Shown: positions 34,502 through 46,832 of the stretch, one piece after another
How positions within the stretch are numbered: the first letter of the stretch is position 1
Layout: every line of letters starts with the position of its first letter
NCBI GenBank assembly: GCA_963422465.1
Contig: OY730170.1
Location: forward strand, 1,364,001-1,428,000
DNA length: 64,000 nucleotides
Source: Lichina pygmaea
Lineage: Eukaryota > Ascomycota > Lichinomycetes > Lichinales > Lichinaceae
Direction of reading: 5' to 3'
Translations under genes and position numbers: made by a program
Notes under the pieces: model-generated
Told to the model about the DNA's origin: nothing
The model's input: only the letters and a program-made list of their open reading frames with translations
Database searches by the model: none

Positions 34502-37500
34502 CTACTTGAACAGACTGCGCAAGTCCTCGAGCCGTCTCTTGGTCGCTTCGTTCTTGTCCAGCTTGCCGCGGTTCATGCTGAGGTCGGCGAGGTTCTGTTT
34601 CTTGCGTTGGAGCTCGAGCATCTTCTCCTCGAAGCTGTCGGCCATGATGAAGCGCGTCGCCGTGACCTCCCTCTTCTGACCGAGCCGGTGGATGCGGTCG
34701 ACCGCCTGCGCCTCCGCGGCCGGGTTGAACTGCGGCTCCATCACGTACACCTTCGACGCCGACGTCAGGTTCAGCCCCAAGCCGCCCGCCGCGATCGACA
34801 CCAGGATCACGCGCACCGTCGCGTCGTCGCGCAAGCGCTCGAGCGACGCGCCGCGCTCCGTGCGCGACATGCGTCCGTCCAGCCGCACGTACCGAATGTC
34901 GTTGTCCTCCAACGCCATCTGGATGAGGTCGAGGTGCGAGGTCCATCCGGAGAAGACGACGCTGGTCGCGGTCAGTAGCAGCTCCACTGGATTGCACGAC
35001 ATCGCAAACGCATCTACCTTTTTATTGGCTTCTCTTCGGGGTGCGCATCGCTCTCGCGTCTCCACTCGTCCAGATCCTGCAGCAGCGCCCTCGTCTTTGC
35101 ATGCGGCCCCCCGTACTTCCCGATTTGTTTGCCCGACTTGGCCTTCTCCTTGGCGAGCGAGCGCGAATCCTCATCGTCGGCAATCTTGCTTTGTTTGAGT
35201 TCGGCGACGGCGGGTTTGATGTGGGTCTGACAAAGCGGACAGGTCGCGTATTGGCCACCTTTGACACTCCGCTGCAGCAACTCCTTGAAGCTCGTGATGC
35301 ATTCCCGACAGAGAAGCTGGAAACACGGCGTCATGTAGCCGACGACGTCGTCCTTGGCCCCGTTCGTCTCGTCCGATGCCGCATCTGCAGCGGCGATTCG
35401 GCGGTCACACTGGCTGCAGACATCGGCGTTGGTCTCCCTCATCAATCTGAACATATCGTATGCTTGTCTGATGCTCAGAGCAGGCTTTCCGTCGTCTTCG
35501 TCGTCCAGATCGATGGCGTTGGTCTTGCTTGCACCTTCCAGTATCTTCAGGTCGTCCTCGCCCAACAAGTCCTTCCCGTGCGCGCAGATCAGACGTAGAC
35601 GGAGGATGGCCCTGAGAACATGCACATACGCCTTGCCGGCGAGACTGCTCTTGCCGCCTCCAGCCACGACGTTCATCCTGTTGTCCGAATCCTTGGCGAA
35701 GAGGTCGTACAGAGCCTTCTCGGCCGGATCGAACCGAAGCCGCACGATCCGGTCATGCCGCGGCGGCAGATCGATTCGGTCCTTCAGGCGCCGGAGCGTG
35801 ATGCTGTCGACGAGGAGCCGAAGCTTGGGCAGGATCTCGGGATCGGCGTTCTTGAACGGGCTCAGGATGAACTGCGCAAAGCCACCTTTCTCGTCGAACG
35901 GGCTGATCCGCAGGAACTTGATCAACGCGCCGAGATCGTCGAGCCGGTTTTGCACAGGCGTCCCGGTCACGGCCCACCGTCTCTGCGCCTTCAGGGCACA
36001 GACCGCCTTCGACTGTCTCGTGGACTGTTCCCGGATCATGTGAGCCTCGTCCAAGACGATCCGAAACCAGTGCATCTGCTGCAACGGGCTGACGGCGCCG
36101 TTCCTGATCTTCTTGCTGCGCCTGTCGAACTCGCTCGACACGACGCTGTATGTGGTGATGACGATGTCGTGCTCGGCCAACCGGGAAGGATCACCGCATC
36201 TGTTCGGTCCATGATAGATGTAGTACGAGATGGTACCAGGCTCGATGTGGGTCTTGATCTGCTCTTCCCAGTTGGCGATCGTGCTGAGAGGCGATATCAG
36301 AAGGGTCGTCTTCGCGTTGAGAACCAAAGGCAGCTCCTCGGCCGAAGCCGGCGGCGGCGGCTTCGTCGTAGCCCAGACCTCCGAGGCACCCGTGGTCGAC
36401 GAGACTAGCGACAGGATGCTCAAGGTTTTACCAAGGCCCATCATATCCGCAAGGATGCCTCCAAGCACGTCTGGCGGCTTCGTTTGCTCCTCTTTGCCCG
36501 TGATGACGTTGTAGTATGTCTTGAGACCATCGTCGCGCGTCCGCAAGCGCCACAGCGTACGTTTTCGGCTATCGTTCTCGTCATAGCCTTGCTCCTTCTC
36601 CTTCTCGGTCATGAAGTGTAGTGCTTGCTTCTGATGTGGCAGGAGCGGCGTCGTGATCCGGGCATCTGGTTCCATCTCGGGAACCTTTTCCGAATCTTGG
36701 AGGGAGTCGAAGACGACCAGGACGTCCTGCCGGATCTCTTCGACCGTTCGCATCACGTATCCCGATCCTGGACCGCCGACCCCCGGCGAGCTTGACAGAG
36801 GGAACCGTGCGGCCGTCGCTGCGAGTTTCGCATGAGGGTTATCCGTTTCGATACCGGCGTCGACGCCCATGGGCGTGCGCAGCCAAATCTGTTTATGGCT
36901 GAGGAATCGACCAACGCTCGAAGCGTAGTTCTTTGGGCCGTAGAGGTTGATGTTGAGGTCATAGTATGTCGAGATCGGCAGGCCGAGGACCTCTCCGGGC
37001 CTCTTCCTCCGTGTCGGTATCCTCGCTTGGACGCGGAACACCGGGTTCTTCGAGTCCATGATCGAAGCCAAACCGATGGCAATCCTGCTGCAAACCGACC
37101 CGAACTCGGCTCCACAAGGATCGACGACGTTGATGATGTGCGTCTTCGGCTGGGTCCGCGACAGCTGGACCTTGATCACCGGCCAAAACGCCGGATCGAT
37201 CTCTCGCGCCGTTGGGCTAGGAGATGGCAAGGTATGGGCCATGACTCGCGCACCCTCGATCCGGCCATAGCACACCTGCACGGTCGAAGAGTCGCCAACC
37301 ACCACGACCTCATCATCGTCATCATCATCGGCTGATAGGGGTTAGTCTCAGAAGGCCACCCCACGTCGCTGGACATCTGCCATTCTCACCGCCGGTCAAG
37401 TCAACCACGGTCCCTCTCGAGGCCGCTTCCTGTTCTCCCTCGTCGTTCTTTTGTCTCATGTAGTCCCCAATGACACCGCCCTTTGCTCCTCCGGAGAAAG

Positions 37501-38067
37501 TGTTGGCTCTCGCGTTTTCCATGCTGCCGTCGTCTGTAGAGCTGTCGAGCTTCAATCGTTTGTGGGGTGAGCTGTCGCGATTGGAAACGCCGTGGAGTCT
37601 TTCTATCAGGCTGCTCATGTGAAACGGTCGGGCGTCGTCGCCTTTGGCGGGCTCGCTGCTGGTGAGCGACGGTGACCCGTTCGCGAGGCCCGGTGAATGA
37701 ATCCTCGCAACATCCCGGGGTTGTCCGTCGGTGTTGCGCGGCCGGATGTCGCCGTCTTCGCTTGTGCCGCGCTGCCCAGATTGTCTTGGGTTCAGTAGGG
37801 CGCGCGGGTCGAACTGAGGTGGTGCCGTCCGAGCATCCGTATCATCACCTAGAGCCCTCTTTGCAGGCAGCGGTGCAGTCCCTGGCAGGGTAGGTTAATG
37901 AATGCGTCTCATGCAAGATAGATGCGACTGGGATTCGCGCAAGACGCAAGTCCGATCGGTGTCCTTCGAGACTTCAACTTACCGTTCGCCGTCCGACTGA
38001 CCTTCGGACTCAAGATTAGATGAGCCTGGTTGATATGGGTCTGCTGCCCGGGCAGATGTGAAGTCAT
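34502..38067 (-). CDS. RAD5/RAD16-like SNF2 helicase with embedded RING finger
   Basis: This is a nuclear SNF2-family DNA-dependent ATPase with a RING between its two helicase lobes, the layout of Rad5, Rad16, Uls1 and HLTF (DNA damage tolerance or repair, ubiquitin or SUMO pathways). Exons are 38067-37983, 37881-37390, 37331-35018 and 34961-34502, with introns of 100, 58 and 56 nt; the phases agree and the product is 1116 residues. Landmarks are VVDLTG with an acidic run near residue 190, the Walker A region ILADMMGLGKTLSILSL (near 490), DEAH in LDEAHMIRE (near 610), GTPVQNRLDDL, the RING (about 845-905) starting CSQC and ending CPLC, and motifs V-VI in SIAAGGLGLNLTSASKVYV and DRIHRLGQKREV. 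No HIRAN domain is evident, so it is not a simple Rad5 orthologue. The RING centre reads CFQLLCREC where a CGHxxC pattern is usual. Confidence 0.93.
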
Positions 38068-38673
38068 GGTGCGATCTCTCCAAGGCTGTAGATCTGTCGA
38101 ACGTAACTGAAGTCTCAACGGCGTTCAGTTACTTGCCAGAAGCCACTTCGAGGCAGGCGACTGGCGTCCCATGGTAGGTAGCGAGAGATGGAGGGAGAAG
38201 GAAGATTCAAGAGAACTCCAGTTCGAAGAAATGGTTTAAGTAGCTGTGGGAGCAACTCGTGAACGGTTCGAGGGATTTCCCGAGGGCCGCGAATGCATAT
38301 CACGCTCGGCGACTTCCGAAATCGTTATCGAAGAGGGTTCGCTGTGAGGTCGAATCGGATGACGATGAGCGTCAATCGCGCTTAACGCGCCAATGACGTT
38401 GAGGTGACTAAAACGTAGTCGGCTTCAGCCCTGCGACTGTGGACACCAGTACACGTGACTCACGTGACTCTCTCGTGACGTCGTAGACCAAGCTGCAGCT
38501 CGTTGTGACAATGTACGAGTATGAGATTGGAGATGGCGACCGTTCTTCAACAATGCCACGAAAACTATGGGTGCACTTTGCTTCCCCAGCTCAGAACTTG
38601 AAGGCAAGCGCGCGTGAAGATGAAGGATGACGAATGTAATGTACGCTCGGTAGATGAGAGCCAAGATGCCCTC
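38068..38673. other. Intergenic stretch, no gene recognised
   Basis: It lies upstream of the helicase gene and downstream of LSB6 (both minus). No gene-like frame is supported. A CACGTGACTCACGTGAC stretch (38452-38468) is a possible E-box-like pair, noted without further support. Confidence 0.45.
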
Positions 38674-40164
38674 CTAGCACCATGAGAAGACGGGATTCTT
38701 GCTCTTCACGTTCTCCAGCCGTTCCACGATCACCTTCCTCTGATGCTTTTCCATGCCTTCGGCCGCGGCGTAGCCTAGATCCCCCTCGAGGTCTTCCTCG
38801 TGCAGTAGGTGGTTGTGAGCGCGACTGGCCGACGACAGCCTTCGTCGCGCCAACGAGCCCACCTGGTCGTGCCGAGCACCGCCCTCCCGCCCGGCGGGGG
38901 ACTTCCACTTGGACAGCGGCGGCAGCGACGGCTCCGACGCCCGCGTCCGCGGCGTCGGCGGCCGACGTACGCCCAGCGGATCGTCGGAGAGTATGCCGCC
39001 GACAGGCGCAGGTGAGGTCGGAGACCGGCCGTCCGATCCGCGGGCATCCGGCTGCCGTCCCGCAAGGTCACTCGTCGTCGACACGACAAAGCGGTTCGAG
39101 CTCGGGAACTCCGACGCCGGTGTACCGGGGCCGAGGCCGAGGCCGAGGCCGAGGAGATCGTGCTGGGACGGGTTCAAGGGGGCGTTCGCGGCGCCGATGT
39201 CCATCTCCTCGGTATCCAGTTGCTCCTGAAGGTCCTCGTCCCGGCGGCGGCGTCTCTGTTCGGCGGACGGTGCTCGCAGAGGCAGGGCCACCGGAATGTC
39301 GACGACATCGTCCCAGACGTAGACGCGGGCGCGTCTGGTCAGCTCCAGCGGGCCGTGATCCGCCGTCTTGAGCGTCTCCACGACATTCCAAGCTTGGCCC
39401 TTCATGACGGCCATCTGGCGAGCGAACATGCGTTCCTTGAAGTCGGCGTCCTGACCGAAGATCAGCCTCAACGCGACCTGGGTGTCGGTCCACCACGCCG
39501 TCGACGTCAGGAGCGGCAAGAAGTGGTCGCGCGTCCTCCGAGAGAACGGCTGTCCGATGAGCGAGACGGGAAGGAAGAGCCATCCGAACGGGAAACTGCG
39601 CCACTGTGGGGTACCGTCAGCGCTCTCTACAGGGCCTTTCGTTGCCTGGACCGAGGATAGAGAAGGCCGGCTTACCGCGTCAGGATGCTTCCAGGGCCAC
39701 GACAAGCTGTTGTCGATGGCTCCGATTTTCATCGTCGATCTGGGATCGGCTCTTCGACCCCGCTCGGACTCAGGCATGGGAGTCATGGGCTTCTGTCTTC
39801 TGTAAGGGTCTCGGCCGATGCCGTCGGAGGTCGTCGGAAGATCGTTGGAGACCGGACGCGGTGCTGGCAGATCGTCGTCGTCGTCGTCGTCGTCGCCGTC
39901 ATCCCCCTTGCGCCGCTGCCAATGGTTGCTTTGCGCCGCGTCGCAGTCACCCATCCGTATCGGGTCCGACACGATCGAGACGCCACCGCCATCCTTGTCG
40001 ATCTTGATCATCCAGTTGTCCAAGCCCCGATCGGTGTTCCTCATGATGTAATCCAAGATGACGAGCTTCTCGAGCTCCTCGCGGAAGGTCTGACGTCGGT
40101 GATCGGTCCAGAAGATCTTCCGCCGCTCGGCCTCCTCCTCGTCCGCCGCCGATCCGACATCGCT

Positions 40165-40227
<63 letters not shown>

Positions 40228-41277
40228 CTCTCCGGGCGGGGCACGGCTGGGCCGACAGTTCTCGTGCCAGCGCCTCTTCTTCCGCCGCGGCGCGTCATCG
40301 GCGAGGAAGCCCGAGCTGTGCTGATCCGGCCACGGATGCTCACGCAGGAAGACGTTGGCGTCCTTGAAACCCTGCAGGAAGACCTGGAAGCTGCCGATCT
40401 TCGCGGGCAAGGGCTTCCGCTTCCGGTAGAAGCTGCGTCGGTCCCACAGATCGTAGTAGAACGACTTGGACGACAGGTAGACGATGTCGGTGTAGGGGAC
40501 GAGGTTGGTGCGGAGCTTGCTGTCCAGCACGTACGCCGCCGCCTCGGACACGTAGCTGAGATTGGGAATCAGGCAGGCCCTGCCGAAGAAGCACGGGAAC
40601 AGGTTCCGGTGAAGCCACTTGGTCCACTTCGGGTTGCGCGAGGCGTACGGCTCCTCGTCCTTCGGTTTGAAGACGCCGACGACCTTGCCTTGGCTGTCCC
40701 GGGCGAAGTAACTGCCGGAGCTGCCCTGGGAGATCATCTTCGGATGCGTGCCCAGCTCGATGGCGACGCGCACGCTCTCGACAATGTCTTCGAACGCTTG
40801 CTTCCTCCGCACCACCTCGGCGTCGGCCTCGGACTCCAGCGAGTCGGCCGCGACCGGCCGAACGCCCCTCGGGGGTTGGAAGACCGAATGGTGGATCTCG
40901 AGGCGGGCCTCGTCGGGCCGCCTTCCCTTGGTACGCCCAATCTTGAACTTGGACGCAATCTCCTCGGCCCATCGTTCGAGACGCGCGTTGATGGCCTTGA
41001 TGTCGACGCCGGACGAGTTGCTCCGCGCGCGGCCTCGACTCGTGCCCGGTTCAGGTCGGCGGTGCTCCTTCGCCGCCGGGAGCTCCGGCGGGTGCAGCGC
41101 GCCTTGGGGTGGCGGCTGGATGGGGACGTAGCGAGTTACGGACGAGCTCGACATGGTCGAGGGTCGGGCCCGATCGCCATGCTCGTCATCCGATTCTTCG
41201 GCGTCGCCTCTACCGGCGTCTCCTTCCTCCTGCGCGATGCGGGCGTAGCCCGAGGCTGCTGGCCTCGGACGAGGCAT
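38674..41277 (-). CDS. LSB6: Type II phosphatidylinositol 4-kinase (Lsb6 family)
   Basis: Lsb6 phosphorylates phosphatidylinositol at the 4-position on vacuolar, plasma and endosomal membranes and in yeast binds Las17. Exon 1 is 41277-39676 and exon 2 is 39603-38674, with a 72-nt intron (GTAAGC...CCACAG) that happens to stay open; 843 residues. I chose the ATG at 41277 because MPRPRPAASGYARIAQ looks like the usual fungal start; an ATG further in (MSSSSVTRYVPIQ) is the alternative. Catalytic landmarks are GSSGSYFARDSQGKVVGVFK (about residue 187), LDYIMRNTDRGLDNWMIKID (about 414) and IGAIDNSLSWPWKHP. The kinase core is split by inserts, among them a run of 21 Asp (about 350-371) and a second acidic run. 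The long C-terminal tail is Ser/Pro-rich and ends VKSKNPVFSWC, a Cys-terminal end that might be lipid-modified (inference). Confidence 0.92.
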
Positions 41278-43896
41278 GACAACGACGGTGTGGGTGGCTC
41301 CTTCCCTCGTCGTCGCCCCAGTCGGCAGGCATCCGTGGCGTTTGTCTTTTCCTCGGCAGCTTGGTTTCTCCGAGGCCCGGCGGCTTACGTGATAGGCCTC
41401 GTCTTCATTCGAGGGAAGTGATACGTACGCGAGGGGCGGAACGGAGCCGCACGGCCTGACCGAGACTTCTGGCAATCCCAGAGGTTGAAACAGTATCAAC
41501 GCGCAAGAAGACGGTCAACCGCTCTCGTTACTTATGACCGATCGACATCTCTCAGCATATATGCAAACAGCTCGGCAATCTCATTAATGGTGATATTTGC
41601 CACCGACGACAATCGGTGATTCCCGCTTATCGCACGACGTTGACCGTCAGCTGAGTCTAGAGACGCACGAGAGCCAACCACAAGGCTGACGTTTCTACTA
41701 CTCGCCACACGAACGTCTACTCGTATAGTAGCAAGCCGCGACCCCTTCCAGAACGGGCACAACCGAGGTATGAATGTCTCTGTTTGAGCCGTCGCGCGTG
41801 CTTCGAATCTTGAACGAGGGAAGGTCCTTTGCTTTTGCCACCTCGGCCCCTTCCCGGCGCGCCTCCCGCCATCAGCCTGAGCTCCAAACTGGGATTCGTG
41901 CTCGCGAATGAACATCCGCACAGGCTGGGATAGGCCAGGGCGCGACGGGTTCCAATCGATGCCAATCTCGGCTTACATCCGTGCTCGTGCTCGTGGGCCC
42001 GAGACTGAAGCGAGGGTTCCGTCTCCGGCCCAAGACGAGTGGCCAGCAGCTTCCGTTTGTCTTCGTCGTCATCGTCGTCATCGTCTCACGATGTCGCCGA
42101 CGGAACACCACACGCACGACGGCAAGGCGCATCCGAGCCCGATCGGCGGTTTGATACGACGACTCCGCGGCTTGTCGCCGTCAGACCCCAAACGGCCCTG
42201 TCCGAATCCTCGGAACTGAGGGTCCGCGGAAGGGCGTCGATGAGATCCGGCGCTGACTTGGCCCAAAGCGTCCTACAGCGGAACCTGAGGCCGCTAGGGA
42301 TGCCTGAGCGACGAGCCGGCACGAGCCCAGTCTACGGTGGTAACAACACGTACAGAGTACACTGTACACGTACGGTTCCGTAGGGTTGCCGCTGTTGATT
42401 GTTGTTGCCAGCAACAATCCTTGGCTTCGTGTCGTCATGTCATGACATGACGATGGTTTGATTTCCGGCTCCCCTCCGGCCTCTCCTCTACGGAGTACTC
42501 CGTACAGTACGCTGGAACTCGTCTCGACAACTCTATTTAGCCTACAGTTTCCTCTCCGGCGATAAGCGATGAGGCAGGAGATTGCAGTACTCGTAGCAGC
42601 TGCTGCTGCACAGGCTTCTCTCCGGCTACGTCGTTCGACTGCGCGCCTCGTACCGTACATACGTACCGAGCCCAGACGTTGATACGAAGCCCGAAGAAAG
42701 AAGTGAGCTGTACATACGTACCTCGTACCTGAGTCGGGTTGTACGTACGGAGTACGGGGTACTTACTCCGGACAGACGCGTCTGCATCTGCAAGGTACAG
42801 TACAAGGCAGCAACGGGCTCGAGGTCGCAGAAAGGGTCAGGTGGACTGCAATTTGCTGTCCAGCGTGATCCCTCTTTGTTGGGATCGTCTCTCTCCTTTA
42901 TCTGATCTCCAGATTATGCGAGATGCTGTCGAGGGACGAACGACGACTTGCAATCTCCCGCGCGGTTTCATCCGCGTCCGGGTAGCTTACGTAAGGGGCT
43001 ACGGTACGTAGGTACCGCGGTATCTCGAAACGGCCGGGGAATCGGAGAGGTGGCGCGGTGGACCGCTTTCGAGCCGCCGTCCTTAGTCAGCCCACGCCAC
43101 TTGATCCATGTTCGAATCTCGTTTCGCGTCCGTAGATCTACTGACGTCTCAGGCGAGCGGCACGGCTGAACGCCCGTATCAGATACAGTCGACCTGAAAA
43201 TCCCGCCGGCTTTTTCTTTCCTTCCCTGCTTTCTGAATCGACGGTTTTGGCTTGGTCTCGCTCATCCTTACCGTACTGCGATGCATAGTTCAGCAAATCA
43301 AAACTCTTCAGCGCGACGCTTTCGATTGAGTTCTCCGGCGAGAAACGGCTTTGTCGTCTGCCGTAGTACATGCAGTACATGCACTACATGCAGTACGTAA
43401 CGTACCGTACTTACTTTTGCGAAAGCTCTAACGATGTTGTGCCCCATGCTGCGGCTAGCGTCATCTGTATCGCTAATTTCATATCGTCGTCGTTTCCGAA
43501 TTGTTCTTCCCTTCTTCCTCTTCTCTTCTTCTTCTTCTCCTCCACCCCTCCTCGAGCCTCAGACTCGACGACTCGTCCTTTCCCCTCCTCCACCTTTTCT
43601 GTTTGTTTCTTCTTCCTGCTTGTCTCGTCCTCACGCTCCTTGAGCATCGCCATGCCATCGTCGCATGTCGCCGACTAATCTCCGCTAATTAATGCTCTCT
43701 TCTTCCTTTCTGTTCGATTCACCTTCAGTCGCTCTTTCGAAGCAGCTCGGTCACTCTTTACCGTCGAGCTCCTCGCCGTGTCACCTCGTTCATTTCGTCT
43801 TTTCTGCGTTGATCCACTCGCCGTCCACGACGATCTGATATCGGTCTGCCCGACGGCTTCGGCATCGAGCTGAGCTTGATCCTACACGCTCTTTGA
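41278..43896. other. Long intergenic region between LSB6 and the GATA factor
   Basis: About 2.6 kb with no supported ORF. It contains TACGTA/GTACGG-type words at 42655-42770, 42985-43020 and 43365-43410 and a strong pyrimidine (CTTCTT) stretch at 43500-43640, of the kind common just upstream of fungal start sites. The missing 5' exon(s) of the GATA factor should lie in its right part. Confidence 0.5.
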
Positions 43897-45819
<1,923 letters not shown>

Positions 45820-46832
45820 TAAAAGTGCTTCTCTTTCTCCTTTCTGGACTGGACGGCCTTTTCTGGCCTTAATCACACGGCGTCACCGCCTTCTGTAATC
45901 TCGACTTCTGCGGCGTGTTGCAGTACGTTGCGCGTTGCGACACTAACGACCTCTCTCAAGGGCGTTCTGATCTCCGTCTCTCCGGCGGTTTTCTGTTGGT
46001 TGATCTCTCCACCTCATCCTCGTCTAGACCTCCGTCTGCCAGAACGCTCCAGCCTAATCTCGCTCTCGGTCCTGGCATCTCTATCATCGTCACTCGGTTT
46101 TCTTCTGTTGGTGCATCTGTCATGTTACAGTACCCTCCCAGTGTCGTACGGGAGCTTTGGCGGCGTTCTCTGTCTTTGGGTCTGGGTGGCGGCGGGGGGG
46201 GGGGGGGGGGGGGGGGGGGGAAATCAGCGGCGAACGTTTGATACCATTGGCGGATCCTGCGCGGTGCTTTACGGAATGCTTCCTCCGGTCGATCATCTGG
46301 CTGTTTCCCTGTCTTTTCCCTACCATCCCACATCTCACTACCACCGCAACCGCTCCCTGTTCTCTTCTCCTCAGACATCTGCCTACTGTACCCGCCTCCC
46401 TGTATCACTATCCGAATCTGCACTAGTGGCCCTTGCCCCGGAACAGCCGTCCCGCCAGCGGCGAGAGACTAGCCCGCCAGTAGCTAATCACACATCGATA
46501 GTTAATACCACTAATGACGACGACCACGGAGTGCAACTCCTCAAGACCATCACGCTCCCGCCTCTAGATCTCACACGCTCCACTTGAAGACTTGTTGCCA
46601 TGCTGCCAATCGCATCTCGCGCAACGTCCTCGCGTCCGGGATTGAATAATTCTAGTTCGATCAAGGTCTACCACAGGACAGGATCTGAAGAGCTATCCGC
46701 GAGCAAGCTTGAACGCACCAGGCTCACACCAGCTCGGCGGGGCCCGTCGGCACGCACTACCTCGTCGTCGCTTCGCGACGGACAACGACTGGGTCTCCTG
46801 CTCGCTCGTCTTCTTGCTCCTGTTGGAACTTT
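45820..46832. other. Convergent intergenic region with a 27-nt poly(dG) run
   Basis: It lies between the stop of the GATA factor (plus) and the stop of the transporter (minus). No gene is supported. A 27-nt G run is at 46194-46220. Open frames across it are low-complexity and on the UTR side of both genes. Confidence 0.55.

Noticed and set aside
34607-37335. Long plus-strand frames across the helicase gene
   Set aside because: Shadows of a GC-rich coding region; no recognisable protein features.
39685-41421. 578-residue plus-strand ORF with Val runs
   Set aside because: It is antisense to LSB6; the Val runs are the complement of the Asp codons, and there are no domain features.
43108-43120. 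TTCGAATCTC, resembling a tRNA T-loop / B box
   Set aside because: The flanking bases do not form a T-stem or acceptor stem and no A box is visible, so not a tRNA gene.
45928-46587. 219-residue plus-strand ORF after the GATA factor
   Set aside because: It is low-complexity, crosses a 27-nt G run and lies where the 3' UTR is expected; no homologous features.
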